Part shown: positions 9,010-17,772 of the stretch, piece by piece | Layout: the number at the start of each line of letters is the position of its first letter | Numbering within the stretch: the stretch's first letter is position 1 | Source of the DNA: DATMRF01 sp035566435 | Lineage (GTDB): Bacteria > Verrucomicrobiota > Verrucomicrobiia > Limisphaerales > UBA8199 | DNA: 64,000 nt | Reading direction: 5' to 3' | Assembly (NCBI GenBank): GCA_035566435.1 | Contig: DATMRF010000118.1 | Location: forward strand, 74,885-138,884 | Notes under the pieces: model-generated | The model's database searches: none | The model's input: only the letters and a program-made list of their open reading frames with translations | Told to the model about the DNA's origin: nothing | Program-made: the position numbers and the translations under genes

Positions 9010-10269
9010 TCACGGCCGGTCAGCTTTCTGAGCCTCCACGGCGCGTGTGATTTTTGCACCGCCTAACCAGCCATAGTGCCGGCTATATTGCCATCGCCTG
9101 GCCAACCGACGTAGTAAGTCCACTTTGGGCCGAGGTAAGTTCATCTCCGCGGGAAGGAGATCGGGGCGCACCTGCGAGCGGGTGCGAACCGTTTCGGCGG
9201 CCAGTTGCGCATACGCCTCAACCATTCTGGACAGGTTAAAGTGTTCCTGCGCCCGAGCCCGCAAACGCGGCCGGAGTGCTCGCACCCGGTCGAGTCGAAA
9301 ACTGATCTCGAGGAGCGCCGCGGCAAAACCACCGAGGTCGCCGATGTCACACAGACGCCCTTCTCCGAGACAATCCAGGATTTCCGGGTGACCGGACCGG
9401 GTCCTCGAAACGACCGGGTAAAGCCCAGCCATTGCTGCTTCGAGAACCACTAAAGGAAGGCCTTCGTAGGCCGAAACGCTGAGCAGGATATCATGGGCGG
9501 CATATATTTGAGGCATCCGCTCCAAAGGCACTGCCCCGGTCAATGTGACCCGTCCGCACCGAATATCTTCGGCGAAGGCCGCGCGCAACCGAGCTGTTTC
9601 TTCGCCAGGCCCGCAAATGGTGAGTGTGCCGTTGCCTCCTTTGGCAAGGTATTGGCGCCAGATAAGGGGTAAATCCAGAACCCGTTTCTGGCGCTGAACG
9701 AGCCGGGAAACCGTCAGGATCCGCGCCGGACCTGGCGCGACCTCGGCAGGAATGGCCGCGGGCGGAACGCCGTACGGGATTTGTCGCACAGCCGGTCGCA
9801 GGAGCGCTCTCCGCAAGGATTGGAGTGTCGCCGTAATTGCGGAGGACACGCCTACATAAGCCGCGCAATAAGGCTCGGCGGCGCGGAATTCCCCATAGCT
9901 GTCTTCGTCGTCCGTATGGGCGATGCCGATAAGAGCCGCAGAGTGCCGCAGAAACGGCAAAGACCCCACCACGGCTTGGTGCGCACTGAAAAGAATCGCC
10001 TCGCACTCCAAGGTGGCGATTTGGTCGGCGGCTCGCCAGCCGCGCTCTTTCGGGTGAAAGGCATTGAGGTGCAGGCAAACCACAGGAAACGGCGCGGTTT
10101 GCACCAGGCCCTCATAAGCGAGACGTCCGGCTTCGTCGCGTTTGCCATAGGGAGTCGCCAAAACGAGCGCAGGCGAGTGGCGCAGCTCGTAAAGCCCGCG
10201 AGCCAAGCGTTCACAAAACGCCGCCACTCCGCCGACGTGCCAAGTCTGCACATAAATGCCGATCTTCAT
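9010..10269 (-). CDS. Glycosyltransferase family 4
   Basis: 419 residues from ATG 10269, which gives the clean GT4 N-terminus MKIGIYVQTWHVGGVAAFCERLARGL. The frame stays open upstream to 11328, but that stretch lies antisense to the next gene and does not look like protein, so it is excluded. The C-terminal domain has ARILTVSRLVQRQKRVLDL, LTICGPGEETARL, VTLTGAVPLERMPQIYAAHD and VSAYEGLPLVVLEAAMAGLYPVVS, with E-x7-E. It is transcribed divergently from the two-domain glycosyltransferase at 10450, with a 180-bp shared promoter region, and converges on the operon ending at 9008. Confidence 0.9.
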   Translation of the reverse strand: MKIGIYVQTWHVGGVAAFCERLARGLYELRHSPALVLATPYGKRDEAGRLAYEGLVQTAPFPVVCLHLNAFHPKERGWRAADQIATLECEAILFSAHQAVVGSLPFLRHSAALIGIAHTDDEDSYGEFRAAEPYCAAYVGVSSAITATLQSLRRALLRPAVRQIPYGVPPAAIPAEVAPGPARILTVSRLVQRQKRVLDLPLIWRQYLAKGGNGTLTICGPGEETARLRAAFAEDIRCGRVTLTGAVPLERMPQIYAAHDILLSVSAYEGLPLVVLEAAMAGLYPVVSRTRSGHPEILDCLGEGRLCDIGDLGGFAAALLEISFRLDRVRALRPRLRARAQEHFNLSRMVEAYAQLAAETVRTRSQVRPDLLPAEMNLPRPKVDLLRRLARRWQYSRHYGWLGGAKITRAVEAQKADRP

Positions 10270-10449
10270 CGCCAGTTGCCCGAACCATAGAGCCGGACAC
10301 ACTAAAGAGCAGGGGGTGGCGCATTGGCAAGTATTCTCCGGGAGTTTGACCTTGAATCGGCAGACGGCGTGTTTCAGATTGGCTATCGAACCGTTCCGTT
10401 GTTCCAGGCCGACGAGGCTGTTGTTCGAACGGAGGCGTTTGAGGAGTCG

Positions 10450-12507
10450 ATGGCCGACACGCGAGTCTGTATTATCAGTCCGGAAATCGTCGGACCACAC
10501 GCCAACGGCGGGGTGGGGACGCATTGCTATTACCTCGCGGCGTTTCTGAGCCGTCAGCTCCATCAGGAGGTCACGTTCGTTTATACCGGCAAGATCGAGC
10601 GGCACACCGAGGCTTATTGGCGAGACTGGTTTCGCCAAAACCTGGGCGCGGAATTTGTGTTCCTTCAGCCGCCACGGGAGGTCAAAGCTCTGCCGGCGCC
10701 ATTGCGCAGCGTTTTTGTCGCGACCGCGCGCAACGTCTATGCGTGGCTGCGTCAACGAGCGTTTGACGTTTGTTACTTTCAGGACCTTATGGGTAACGGT
10801 TTCCGGTGCTTTCAGGCCAAACGGCTCGGACTGGCCTTCCAGGACACGGTTTTGACCTGCACCGTGCATAGTTCCTGGGAATGGATTTGCCAGGCGATGC
10901 AGGCGCTTCCTCAAGGCGAAATGGAGGAGGTCCAGACTAAATTCATGGAGCGGTATTGCGTCGAACACTGCGACCAACTCATTAGCCCAAGTGAGTACAT
11001 GCTCCGCTGGCTGCAAGAAAACCTGGTGAAAACAGCACCGCAGAGACGAGTCCTGCCGTACCTGTTTGATCCCGAGCTTGCCACGGTCGGGTACCGCTCC
11101 GGTACAGGTAAGATCATCTTTTTCGGCAGGCTTGAAGTGCGCAAGGGCCTGTTGTTGTTTCTGGAAGCGCTCCGGTTGCTCGACGGCGAGGGCGTGTTTG
11201 CGCGGCGGCCGATCGAGGTGACCTTTTTGGGAAGATCCGGCTATACGCCGGACGGCGGAGGCTCGGCAAGCATTGAGAAACACCGCTGCGGATTCTCTCC
11301 AGCCGTGCGCCTGACGCAGGTGACCCATTTAGATCATCGCCAGGCGCTGGAATTCCTTTCCGCGCACAATGACGCGCTGGTGGTATGCCCTTCACTCGTC
11401 GATAACTCTCCGTATGCGGTCATCGAGTCGCTTCAGCTCGGCCTCAATGTGATCGCCACGAACTCCGGAGGGATTCCCGAGCTTTTCGCGGGAACCGAGC
11501 GGCTTTTCGAGCCGGAACCTGCGGCTCTGGCTGCCCGGATCAGAGCTGGACTCAGCGATCAACTCCCGCCGCCAGCTAAGCGCTACGATTTAGCCCGAGC
11601 CCAACAACTATGGCACGAGTTCTCGGAACAGGCCAAAGCGCGCAGCCGCGATTCCGCTGAGAGCCGGCCCAATTCCACGCCACCGGCAGTCCGAGTGTTT
11701 GTCGCTGCCGGTTCGGTTGAGCTATCGAAGGACCGCGCGCTGGAGTCGCTGGAGAACCAAACATTCCGGACGTCGCGGGTCACGGTGATTTCTGACGCTT
11801 GCGGCCCTGAGCAACGGCACCTCCCACCTGGGCTTGCTGAATACTGCCAGGAACGCGGCTGGAGCATCCAGCGAAATGCCTCCGCATGGAACGCACGCGC
11901 GACCACTCCTCCCCTCACCGGGAACACATACATCGCGTACTGGACACGGAGCTGCTACGCAGAGCGCGAGATGCTGGCGTGTCTGGTTGCGGCGATGGAG
12001 CATTCAGGGCTGGAGGCACTCACCTGTTGCGGCAAGGTGGGGAACGAGAACGGCGCTGATTCTTGTTACCTCTATGAGCCGCTGGGACCTTGCCTTGAGG
12101 GCGGGATCTTCAACAACCTGTTCGGCGCCGGCTGCCTCATTCTAAAGTTGGACTCAGCCCGAGATGAGCCGCGGCCAGAAAGGTTGGTTAGGCCGGAAGG
12201 CATGTGGGCGTATCTGGCCGAGATCTCGATCGCCGGCCGAGCCTGGGATGTTTGCCCCGACACGCTCATGGAACTTGCCGGCACTGACATCAGCGTATGC
12301 CCGGGTGCGTTGGATTATTCGAAGCAAATGGAAGTGCTCGAACGCTATTCCCGCGATGCCCCCATGTGGTTGCGGTACCTGCTGGTAAACGCGGTGGCCG
12401 CCGAGCGCAATCTCCGCAGCGCCAGGCCGAAACCTGTCCTTTTCAAGGTCCAACGGGAGATCGGCCGTCTCCTCAAGCAGTGCCGGTCGCTTTTCAGGCG
12501 AACATAG
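10450..12507 (+). CDS. Two-domain glycosyltransferase (GT4 followed by GT2-like domain)
   Basis: 685 residues from ATG 10450, where MADTRVCIISPEIVGPHANGGVG matches a GT4 start. A TTG at 10324 would add 42 residues (opening MASILREFDLESADG) and cannot be excluded. Residues 1-400 form a GT4 unit: GKIIFFGRLEVRKGLLLFLEAL, ALVVCPSLVDNSPYAVIESLQLGLNVIA. Residues of about 425-640 resemble a divergent GT2 module (VRVFVAAGSVELSKDRALESLENQTF, WTRSCYAEREMLACLVAAME) in which no clear DxD is seen. Such tandem proteins build O-antigen-like chains. The role of the second module, catalytic or structural, is inferred. Confidence 0.82.
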   Translation: MADTRVCIISPEIVGPHANGGVGTHCYYLAAFLSRQLHQEVTFVYTGKIERHTEAYWRDWFRQNLGAEFVFLQPPREVKALPAPLRSVFVATARNVYAWLRQRAFDVCYFQDLMGNGFRCFQAKRLGLAFQDTVLTCTVHSSWEWICQAMQALPQGEMEEVQTKFMERYCVEHCDQLISPSEYMLRWLQENLVKTAPQRRVLPYLFDPELATVGYRSGTGKIIFFGRLEVRKGLLLFLEALRLLDGEGVFARRPIEVTFLGRSGYTPDGGGSASIEKHRCGFSPAVRLTQVTHLDHRQALEFLSAHNDALVVCPSLVDNSPYAVIESLQLGLNVIATNSGGIPELFAGTERLFEPEPAALAARIRAGLSDQLPPPAKRYDLARAQQLWHEFSEQAKARSRDSAESRPNSTPPAVRVFVAAGSVELSKDRALESLENQTFRTSRVTVISDACGPEQRHLPPGLAEYCQERGWSIQRNASAWNARATTPPLTGNTYIAYWTRSCYAEREMLACLVAAMEHSGLEALTCCGKVGNENGADSCYLYEPLGPCLEGGIFNNLFGAGCLILKLDSARDEPRPERLVRPEGMWAYLAEISIAGRAWDVCPDTLMELAGTDISVCPGALDYSKQMEVLERYSRDAPMWLRYLLVNAVAAERNLRSARPKPVLFKVQREIGRLLKQCRSLFRRT

Positions 12508-12514
12508 CCGAAAT

Positions 12515-13375
12515 TCAGGCCCGTGTAGCCTCCATGAACAGCGAGTCCGGCTTCCGAACCGAGCCGTCGGATAGAACATCGAGCTTGTATGTTTGGAAGT
12601 CGGGTATTCGAGAGGTCTGGGCTTGCATCACCTGAACCTGCTGGAATCCGGCAACTTCGAGCAATTGCCCGAGCGAGTAACGATCGTACATCCAGAGATG
12701 CGCTTCCCCCGAAGTGCGAAACCGGCCGACCTCTTCCGGGCCGAACGTGGCCCGCTGCTGTTCGATTTTTTCCGGCGTCAGCCCGCCTTTGACATAGGCG
12801 CGTATTTGCTCCAGCTTGCTGGTCACCTCGTAACCCAGTCTCTGCGTCACGAAATCCAGTGACGGAATAGGGTCACGACAAAGATACTTAAACATCTCTC
12901 CGCCATCGGCGTGCTGGCGCGCCAACTGGTCGAGCAGTTCGATGGTTGCCCACTCGTAATGCTCGCGGCATTTTTGGTCTCCGGCCAGCGCCCCGCGCAA
13001 CATTTCCAGGTAAAGCGCGGCCAGCGTTTCCAGGTCAGGCACCGCTACCCGCAAAATCCCCGCCGGAATCAAAACGCGGCGACATTCCTTCAGAAACGGA
13101 AGCGCTCGTTCCCGCGGCAAGTGCTCCAACACATGCGAATGGTAGACTGCAGCGAAGGTTTCATTCGCAAACGGCAAGGGTTTGCACAGGTCGTGCTTGA
13201 GCACGGTGCCGTCGGTGGGCGCGGCATCCACGTTCAGCCACGCCGGATGGAAACGGTTTCCACAGCCCAGGTTCAGCAGGCGCCCTTTGGAGGCGCCCGA
13301 TGCCCCCAAGGCGCTGACCCGGGCGTTCCCCCTCGCCGCAGCGAAGCGTTCTGAAACCTCGGATGACGGGTTCAT
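12515..13375 (-). CDS. Class I SAM-dependent methyltransferase
   Basis: About 286 residues from ATG 13375; in-frame ATG 13402 and TTG 13411 are alternatives. Motif I is LLNLGCGNRFHPAWLNVD, followed by HDLCKPLPFANETFAAVYHSHVLEHLPRERA (motifs II/III) and LKECRRVLIPAGILRVAVPDLE (motif IV), the usual Rossmann layout of methyltransferases in glycan clusters. The C-terminal half (ALYLEMLRG onward) is a helical region seen in proteins that methylate or cap LPS sugars; the substrate is unknown. It converges on the two-domain glycosyltransferase with a 7-bp gap and is divergent from a second methyltransferase at 13502. Confidence 0.85.
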   Translation of the reverse strand: MNPSSEVSERFAAARGNARVSALGASGASKGRLLNLGCGNRFHPAWLNVDAAPTDGTVLKHDLCKPLPFANETFAAVYHSHVLEHLPRERALPFLKECRRVLIPAGILRVAVPDLETLAALYLEMLRGALAGDQKCREHYEWATIELLDQLARQHADGGEMFKYLCRDPIPSLDFVTQRLGYEVTSKLEQIRAYVKGGLTPEKIEQQRATFGPEEVGRFRTSGEAHLWMYDRYSLGQLLEVAGFQQVQVMQAQTSRIPDFQTYKLDVLSDGSVRKPDSLFMEATRA

Positions 13376-13501
13376 CGGCGTGAGTTTTGAACAGGAAACC
13401 ATGGAGGGCAATGCTTAACTTGGAAAACAGTTGAATCACCACGGCACACGGCCCATGCTGGTGGCCGAAATCAGCAGCGGTACCGGATTTTGTGAATTCC
13501 T

Positions 13502-14248
13502 ATGGCCACAAGTGACGACTCGCGGCCGAAAGGCAGGCGGATTTGGGAGCGCCTGGCCCCGCGCCTCTCGGTGCCTGAGATTTTTCCATCGATCGAGGCC
13601 GAGTTCGGCCCCCACCAGCATTATTTTAAAGGGAAGGTGCTAAACGCCGGGGCGGGCAATCGCGATATCCGTCGCCTCGTTGACGGCCAACTGTTCAACC
13701 AGGACATCCCGACGGGCTTGCACAATGCCAACATCAACATCTTCTCTCCGTTGCACCAGATTCCGGTCGAGGACGGCTTCTTCGATGTCATCATCTGCAA
13801 TGCGGTGCTGGAGCACGTGGCCAACCCCGATGATGTGTTGAGAGAGTTCCATCGGGTCTGCAAACCGAAAGGGATTCTGTACCTGTGCGTGCCCTTCATG
13901 CAACCCGAGCACCTGGACCCGACAGATTTCCAACGCTACACGCTCGACGGCCTGAAACGCTTGGTTCAACAGCATGGCTTCGAGGTCATCCAAAGCGAAG
14001 GCGTGCATTCGGTTTATGCTACGCTGGCCTGGGTCTTCATCGAATGGCTCAATGCAGCGAATACCTTCGAACACTTCCTCCTGAAGTGGTTCTTCTTTCC
14101 TTACCTGCGACGAAAATGCCGACGCAGTCGGTTTCACGTCCACTCGCTCGCCTCCGCTTACCGCGTCATTGCCCGAAAGCGACGTCTGACCGCTGAAACG
14201 CCAGCAGTCCACGCGAGCGTGGTTGCAGAGCGAAAGCCGGAACAGTGA
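13502..14248 (+). CDS. Class I SAM-dependent methyltransferase
   Basis: 248 residues. VLNAGAGNRDIRRLVDGQLFNQD is motif I. Then come FDVIICNAVLEHVANPDDVLREFHRVCKPKGILYLCVPFMQPEHL, the middle motifs of a Methyltransf_11-type domain, and DFQRYTLDGLKRLVQQHGFE, typical of enzymes encoded in O-antigen clusters. A hydrophobic stretch VYATLAWVFIEWLNAANTFEHFLLKWFFFPYL near the C-terminus suggests membrane association. The target is unknown. It is followed by a 141-bp gap holding two inverted palindromic elements before the convergent fusion gene. Confidence 0.85.
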   Translation: MATSDDSRPKGRRIWERLAPRLSVPEIFPSIEAEFGPHQHYFKGKVLNAGAGNRDIRRLVDGQLFNQDIPTGLHNANINIFSPLHQIPVEDGFFDVIICNAVLEHVANPDDVLREFHRVCKPKGILYLCVPFMQPEHLDPTDFQRYTLDGLKRLVQQHGFEVIQSEGVHSVYATLAWVFIEWLNAANTFEHFLLKWFFFPYLRRKCRRSRFHVHSLASAYRVIARKRRLTAETPAVHASVVAERKPEQ

Positions 14249-14277
14249 GCGGGCGTCCCCATTGAGACGCGCAGGAT

Positions 14278-14304
14278 GGTAGGGCGCGTTGTCCCCAACG
14301 CGCC
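14278..14304 (+). repeat. Hairpin repeat, family 1, copy A
   Basis: Lead GGTAG (14278-14282), stem GGCGCGTT (14283-14290), loop GTCCCC (14291-14296), stem AACGCGCC (14297-14304): a perfect 8-bp hairpin. It is one of five copies in the window that share the lead and a loop close to KTCCNC. It sits between two convergent genes and could act as a terminator or RNA-stabilising element, though no T-tract follows. Confidence 0.8.
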
Positions 14305-14347
14305 GTCGCAGCGTGCAGAATTCCCGGACGCGGCTACGGTTACTCAC

Positions 14348-14374
14348 GGCTGTTTGAGGACAAACAACCCTACC
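14348..14374 (-). repeat. Hairpin repeat, family 1, copy B (inverted relative to copy A)
   Basis: On the minus strand: lead GGTAG, stem GGTTGTTT, loop GTCCTC, stem AAACAGCC, giving eight pairs with one G-T wobble. The stem sequence is unlike copy A, but lead, stem length and loop are the same. Copies A and B lie 43 bp apart in opposite orientation, the layout of a paired REP/BIME unit. Confidence 0.75.
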
Positions 14375-14389
14375 TCTCGAAGCGTACTG

Positions 14390-16123
14390 TCATTCTGATG
14401 GTTTCAATGCATGCCCGTGCGGCTTGCGCAGCCAGACGCCGGTCGTATCAATCCGGTTGAGTTCAAATCGCTGGCCATGGTCTCTCTGAAAGTCGGCCAC
14501 GGCCCGACCGCAGCCCTCCCAATAGCCGTAGTCATCGATCTGGATAAGCCCGCCCGGTACCACCTGCGCGTACAAATTCTCCAGCGCCACGCGCGTGGAC
14601 TCATACCAATCGCCGTCCAGATGTAAGAACACTACCTCACCGATCCGCTCGCGTGCGGTCGGCAGAGTCTCGACGAAGAACCCGCACACTGGTTCGACGA
14701 TCTGGCTGACACCGAGCCTGGCGCTAACCTCGAGCAACGAATCGACCGGGGAGGCGCAAGTTCCGGCGGTCCAGCCAAGAGCCGCGGCCGGTTGGCTTTC
14801 GTGCCGGTCCAAGGGCCCAGGCGCCGGCAGCCCGGCAAACGAATCGCAGGCAAACAGCTTGCGCGGGCGGCGGCTGTGGCGGGCGACGACCGCCGCCAGC
14901 AGGGCCGATGAGCCGCCCGCGGCCACACCGCACTCGACGAAATTCCCAGGCAGGTCGCGCAGACAGACCTCCTTTGCCAATCGGAACAGCGAGAACAATC
15001 GCTCCGGGCCGAGCATCGTATAGGGCTGAACCACTGCGAGCAATTCGCGGAACTCCTCATCTTCGGCGGAGTCCGAGGCTGTCACCTTCTTGAGAAATCC
15101 GTTCGTGCACCACGTGACATTGTGGCCAAAGTAGTCGCAATAGCCGGAATCGATGTCGTAATCGCGCCGATGCCGCGCGAGGAATTCCTTCAGCGCGCGG
15201 TGCGGGCCGCAATTGCATTGGGGGTCTTCGAGCAAGTCCGAAAGGATTCCGTCCTCGACGACGATGTATTCGCCAGGCCGGAGCCAGGGGTGGAAGAAAC
15301 TGAGGACCGCGCTCGAAGTTTCATATTCGTGGTCGGCATCTTCGACGACCAACCAGGGCCGCGGCAAGGACTCAAGGAACTCCCGGCGCAGTGTGTCGCC
15401 CAAGGCGCGGCCATCCCCCTCCAAAAAAGTGACCCTTGGATGAGACACCGCTTCGACTTTCACGATATCCACCGAATAGATATGTCCTTCGATGCCGAAA
15501 TTGTTCAGCAAATCGGCCATCCAGAGCGCGCTGCCGCCGTGCTTCGAACCGACTTCAATGATAGTAAGCGGTTTGAGTTCCCAAAGGAGGCGTTGATACA
15601 ATGCCAGGTCAAATGGGTTCTTGATCAATGGCACATCGCGATAGCGGTAGTGGAGATGCGCTCGCTGAACGGTTAGCAGCAAAGTGCGTGGCAGGCTACT
15701 GCGCCAATTTCGCTCGTCCGGCGGAACCTTGCTTACTGTCGGCCGAACCAAAGACGCCTCCAACTGTTCGCACCGGGCTCGCGCCGCCTGTTGGTTCGGG
15801 TTCAGCGACAGTTCGGCGCGGTAGGACTCCAGAGCTTCCTCGTAACGTCCGATCCGATCCAGGCAGGTCGCCAGCAGAAAGTGCGCGCCCGGACGCCGGC
15901 TGTCTCGGCCAACAAGTCGCCGTGCAAGTTTAAGCGCTTCGGCTCGTCGGCCTGCTTCCAGGCAACGCCGGATTTGTGCTTCCTCCGCAGCGGCCGCCGG
16001 CTCGAAAACCGGTCTCTTTTGGTCAGCCGCCGCCCGTTGCGGTGGCTGAGGCGAGCCCGGTTCCACGCCCGGAACCTGGCCCAGGCCGAGCAGCGTTCCG
16101 ATTTTGGGTGGCAACCATTTCAT
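14390..16123 (-). CDS. TPR - CmcI-like - TylF-like methyltransferase fusion
   Basis: 577 residues with three parts. Residues 43-125 look like tetratricopeptide repeats (EEAQIRRCLEAGRRAEAL; GRYEEALESYRAELSLNPN). Residues of about 165-345 match the cephalosporin-hydroxylase/CmcI methyltransferase family: TIIEVGSKHGGSALWMADL at 188-206, VEDADHEYE, YIVVEDGI. Residues of about 365-568 match TylF/MycF macrocin O-methyltransferases: NFVECGVAAGGSSALLA (394-410), FACDSFAGLP, LHLDGDWYEST (500-510) and IDDYGYWEGCGRAV (529-542), whose Asp residues bind metal in that family. Both families methylate sugar hydroxyls, so a bifunctional glycan O-methyltransferase is inferred. Last gene of the glycan region. 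Confidence 0.88.
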   Translation of the reverse strand: MKWLPPKIGTLLGLGQVPGVEPGSPQPPQRAAADQKRPVFEPAAAAEEAQIRRCLEAGRRAEALKLARRLVGRDSRRPGAHFLLATCLDRIGRYEEALESYRAELSLNPNQQAARARCEQLEASLVRPTVSKVPPDERNWRSSLPRTLLLTVQRAHLHYRYRDVPLIKNPFDLALYQRLLWELKPLTIIEVGSKHGGSALWMADLLNNFGIEGHIYSVDIVKVEAVSHPRVTFLEGDGRALGDTLRREFLESLPRPWLVVEDADHEYETSSAVLSFFHPWLRPGEYIVVEDGILSDLLEDPQCNCGPHRALKEFLARHRRDYDIDSGYCDYFGHNVTWCTNGFLKKVTASDSAEDEEFRELLAVVQPYTMLGPERLFSLFRLAKEVCLRDLPGNFVECGVAAGGSSALLAAVVARHSRRPRKLFACDSFAGLPAPGPLDRHESQPAAALGWTAGTCASPVDSLLEVSARLGVSQIVEPVCGFFVETLPTARERIGEVVFLHLDGDWYESTRVALENLYAQVVPGGLIQIDDYGYWEGCGRAVADFQRDHGQRFELNRIDTTGVWLRKPHGHALKPSE

Positions 16124-16138
16124 TCGGCGTCATTTGGC

Positions 16139-17599
16139 TCAAGTAATGTTCAACTCGCGCTGAATGCCGAACTTTTCCACTCGTTTTCGCAGGGTCGCCC
16201 GCGTGATGCCCAGAAGCTTGGCGGCGTGGACCTGATTGCCACTGGTTTCCTTCAAGGCCTGGATCACCAACTCGCGCTCGACCGCCGGCAGTACCTTCAA
16301 CTTGGGATCGCGGCGCGCCCATTGGAAAAACTGACGCGCGAGCATCGCTACGTCTTCGACTGCGCCCTCGCTCGCAACGGCCAGGCCGGGAGGCGCGGTG
16401 GAAGAGGAACTCTCTCCGGCAATCTCGGGAGGCAAGTCCTCCAGCAGCACCACATCCCCCTGGGAAACCACCAGCACGCGACGCAAAGCGTTCTCCAGTT
16501 CCCGCACGTTCCCCGGCCAGTGGTACTTTTCCAGCGCTTTCACGGCGTTGGAAGCAATGGATTTGGGCTCGCGCCCCTGCTCGCGGGCGAACTTGTTGAG
16601 AAAATAGTTTAACAGCACGGGGATATCTTCGCGGCGCTCGCGCAGCGGGGGCATGTGAATGCGGACCACGTGCAGCCGGTAGAAGAGGTCCTCGCGAAAC
16701 TGCCGCGCGGCCACCGCTTGCTCAAGGGGCTTGTTGGTCGCCGCGATGACACGCACATCGACCGTAAGGGTCGCATTGCCGCCAACCCGCTCAAACTGTC
16801 CCGATTGCAACACGCGCAGGACCTTGGTCTGGGTCATTGGCGTCATATCGCCGATCTCATCAAGAAAGATCACGCCGCCGTTGCATTGTTCGAACTTGCC
16901 GATCCGCTGAGCCGCCGCCCCGGTGAACGCGCCACGCTCGTGCCCGAACAACTCACTTTCGAGCAACTGCTCGGGAATGGCCGCGCAGTTCACGGCCAGG
17001 AATGGTTTCTGACTGCGATCGCTGTGGTGATAAATGGCGCGCGCCACGAGCTCCTTACCCGTGCCGCTTTCGCCCGTGATCAAGACGGTGGTGTCCGTCG
17101 CGGCGAACTGGCCGATCTGTTTGAATACCTCGTGGATGGGCTCGCTCTTGCCGACAATCTCCGATTGCAGGTCTTCCGGCTGGAGTTTGCGGCGCTCTTT
17201 AGCCTCGAAATCATAGCGCGGCCCGCCGCGAATGTCGTGGGCCGCCTTGAGCGCCCGGGCCACGATCTCCTTGAGCTTCGGCAGGTCGAACGGTTTCAAC
17301 AGATAATCGTACGCCCCCAGCTTCATCGCTTCGATGGCCGTTTGAGTTGTCCCGTAGGCGGTCATCAGGATGACCAGCAGCTTGGAATCCATCTGCCGGA
17401 TCCGACGCAATGTTTCCAAGCCGCTCATCCCGCCCATCCGCACGTCCATGATCACCAGGTCGGGTTTCAGCTTGGGAATCAGCCGCAAACCCTCCTCCCC
17501 GCTCGAAGCAGTCGTCAACTCGACTTCCGGCGAATCAAAAATCCGCTGGAACGAGTATTGCACATCCGCTTCATCGTCGATTAACAGCAATTTGCTCAC
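16139..17599 (-). CDS. Sigma-54-dependent response regulator (NtrC family)
   Basis: 486 residues. The receiver domain has acidic pair D8-D9, phosphoacceptor D52 (LVIMDVRM) and K102 (LLKPFD). The AAA+ domain has Walker A GESGTGKE at 176-183, intact sigma-54-contact loop GAFTGA at 223-228, Walker B GGVIFLDEIGD, and arginine finger region ATNKPLEQAVAARQFREDLFYRL. A Fis-type helix-turn-helix ends the protein (AAKLLGITRATLRKRVEKFGI). It should activate RNA polymerase-sigma-54 when phosphorylated. No histidine kinase is adjacent, so the partner is unknown. It ends 15 bp before the fusion methyltransferase start on the same strand, so the two may be cotranscribed. Confidence 0.95.
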   Translation of the reverse strand: MSKLLLIDDEADVQYSFQRIFDSPEVELTTASSGEEGLRLIPKLKPDLVIMDVRMGGMSGLETLRRIRQMDSKLLVILMTAYGTTQTAIEAMKLGAYDYLLKPFDLPKLKEIVARALKAAHDIRGGPRYDFEAKERRKLQPEDLQSEIVGKSEPIHEVFKQIGQFAATDTTVLITGESGTGKELVARAIYHHSDRSQKPFLAVNCAAIPEQLLESELFGHERGAFTGAAAQRIGKFEQCNGGVIFLDEIGDMTPMTQTKVLRVLQSGQFERVGGNATLTVDVRVIAATNKPLEQAVAARQFREDLFYRLHVVRIHMPPLRERREDIPVLLNYFLNKFAREQGREPKSIASNAVKALEKYHWPGNVRELENALRRVLVVSQGDVVLLEDLPPEIAGESSSSTAPPGLAVASEGAVEDVAMLARQFFQWARRDPKLKVLPAVERELVIQALKETSGNQVHAAKLLGITRATLRKRVEKFGIQRELNIT

Positions 17600-17772
17600 A
17601 ATTCACCCATTTCTTCTGTGGGTTCTCAGCCTCCATAATAATCGATCAGCGTGATTAGGATAGTGAATTTTTGTCGTGCCACGCGCGTGCTGAAAAGGGC
17701 ATCTGGCTCAGGTCGTACGCCTGACCGCAAAAACCATCCGCACGATTGGAATCGTGTGCCCCAGCCCCGCCT

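Noticed and set aside
10270..11328. N-terminal extension of the minus-strand GT4 gene
   Set aside because: The extension is antisense to the two-domain glycosyltransferase; the GT4 fold begins at ATG 10269.
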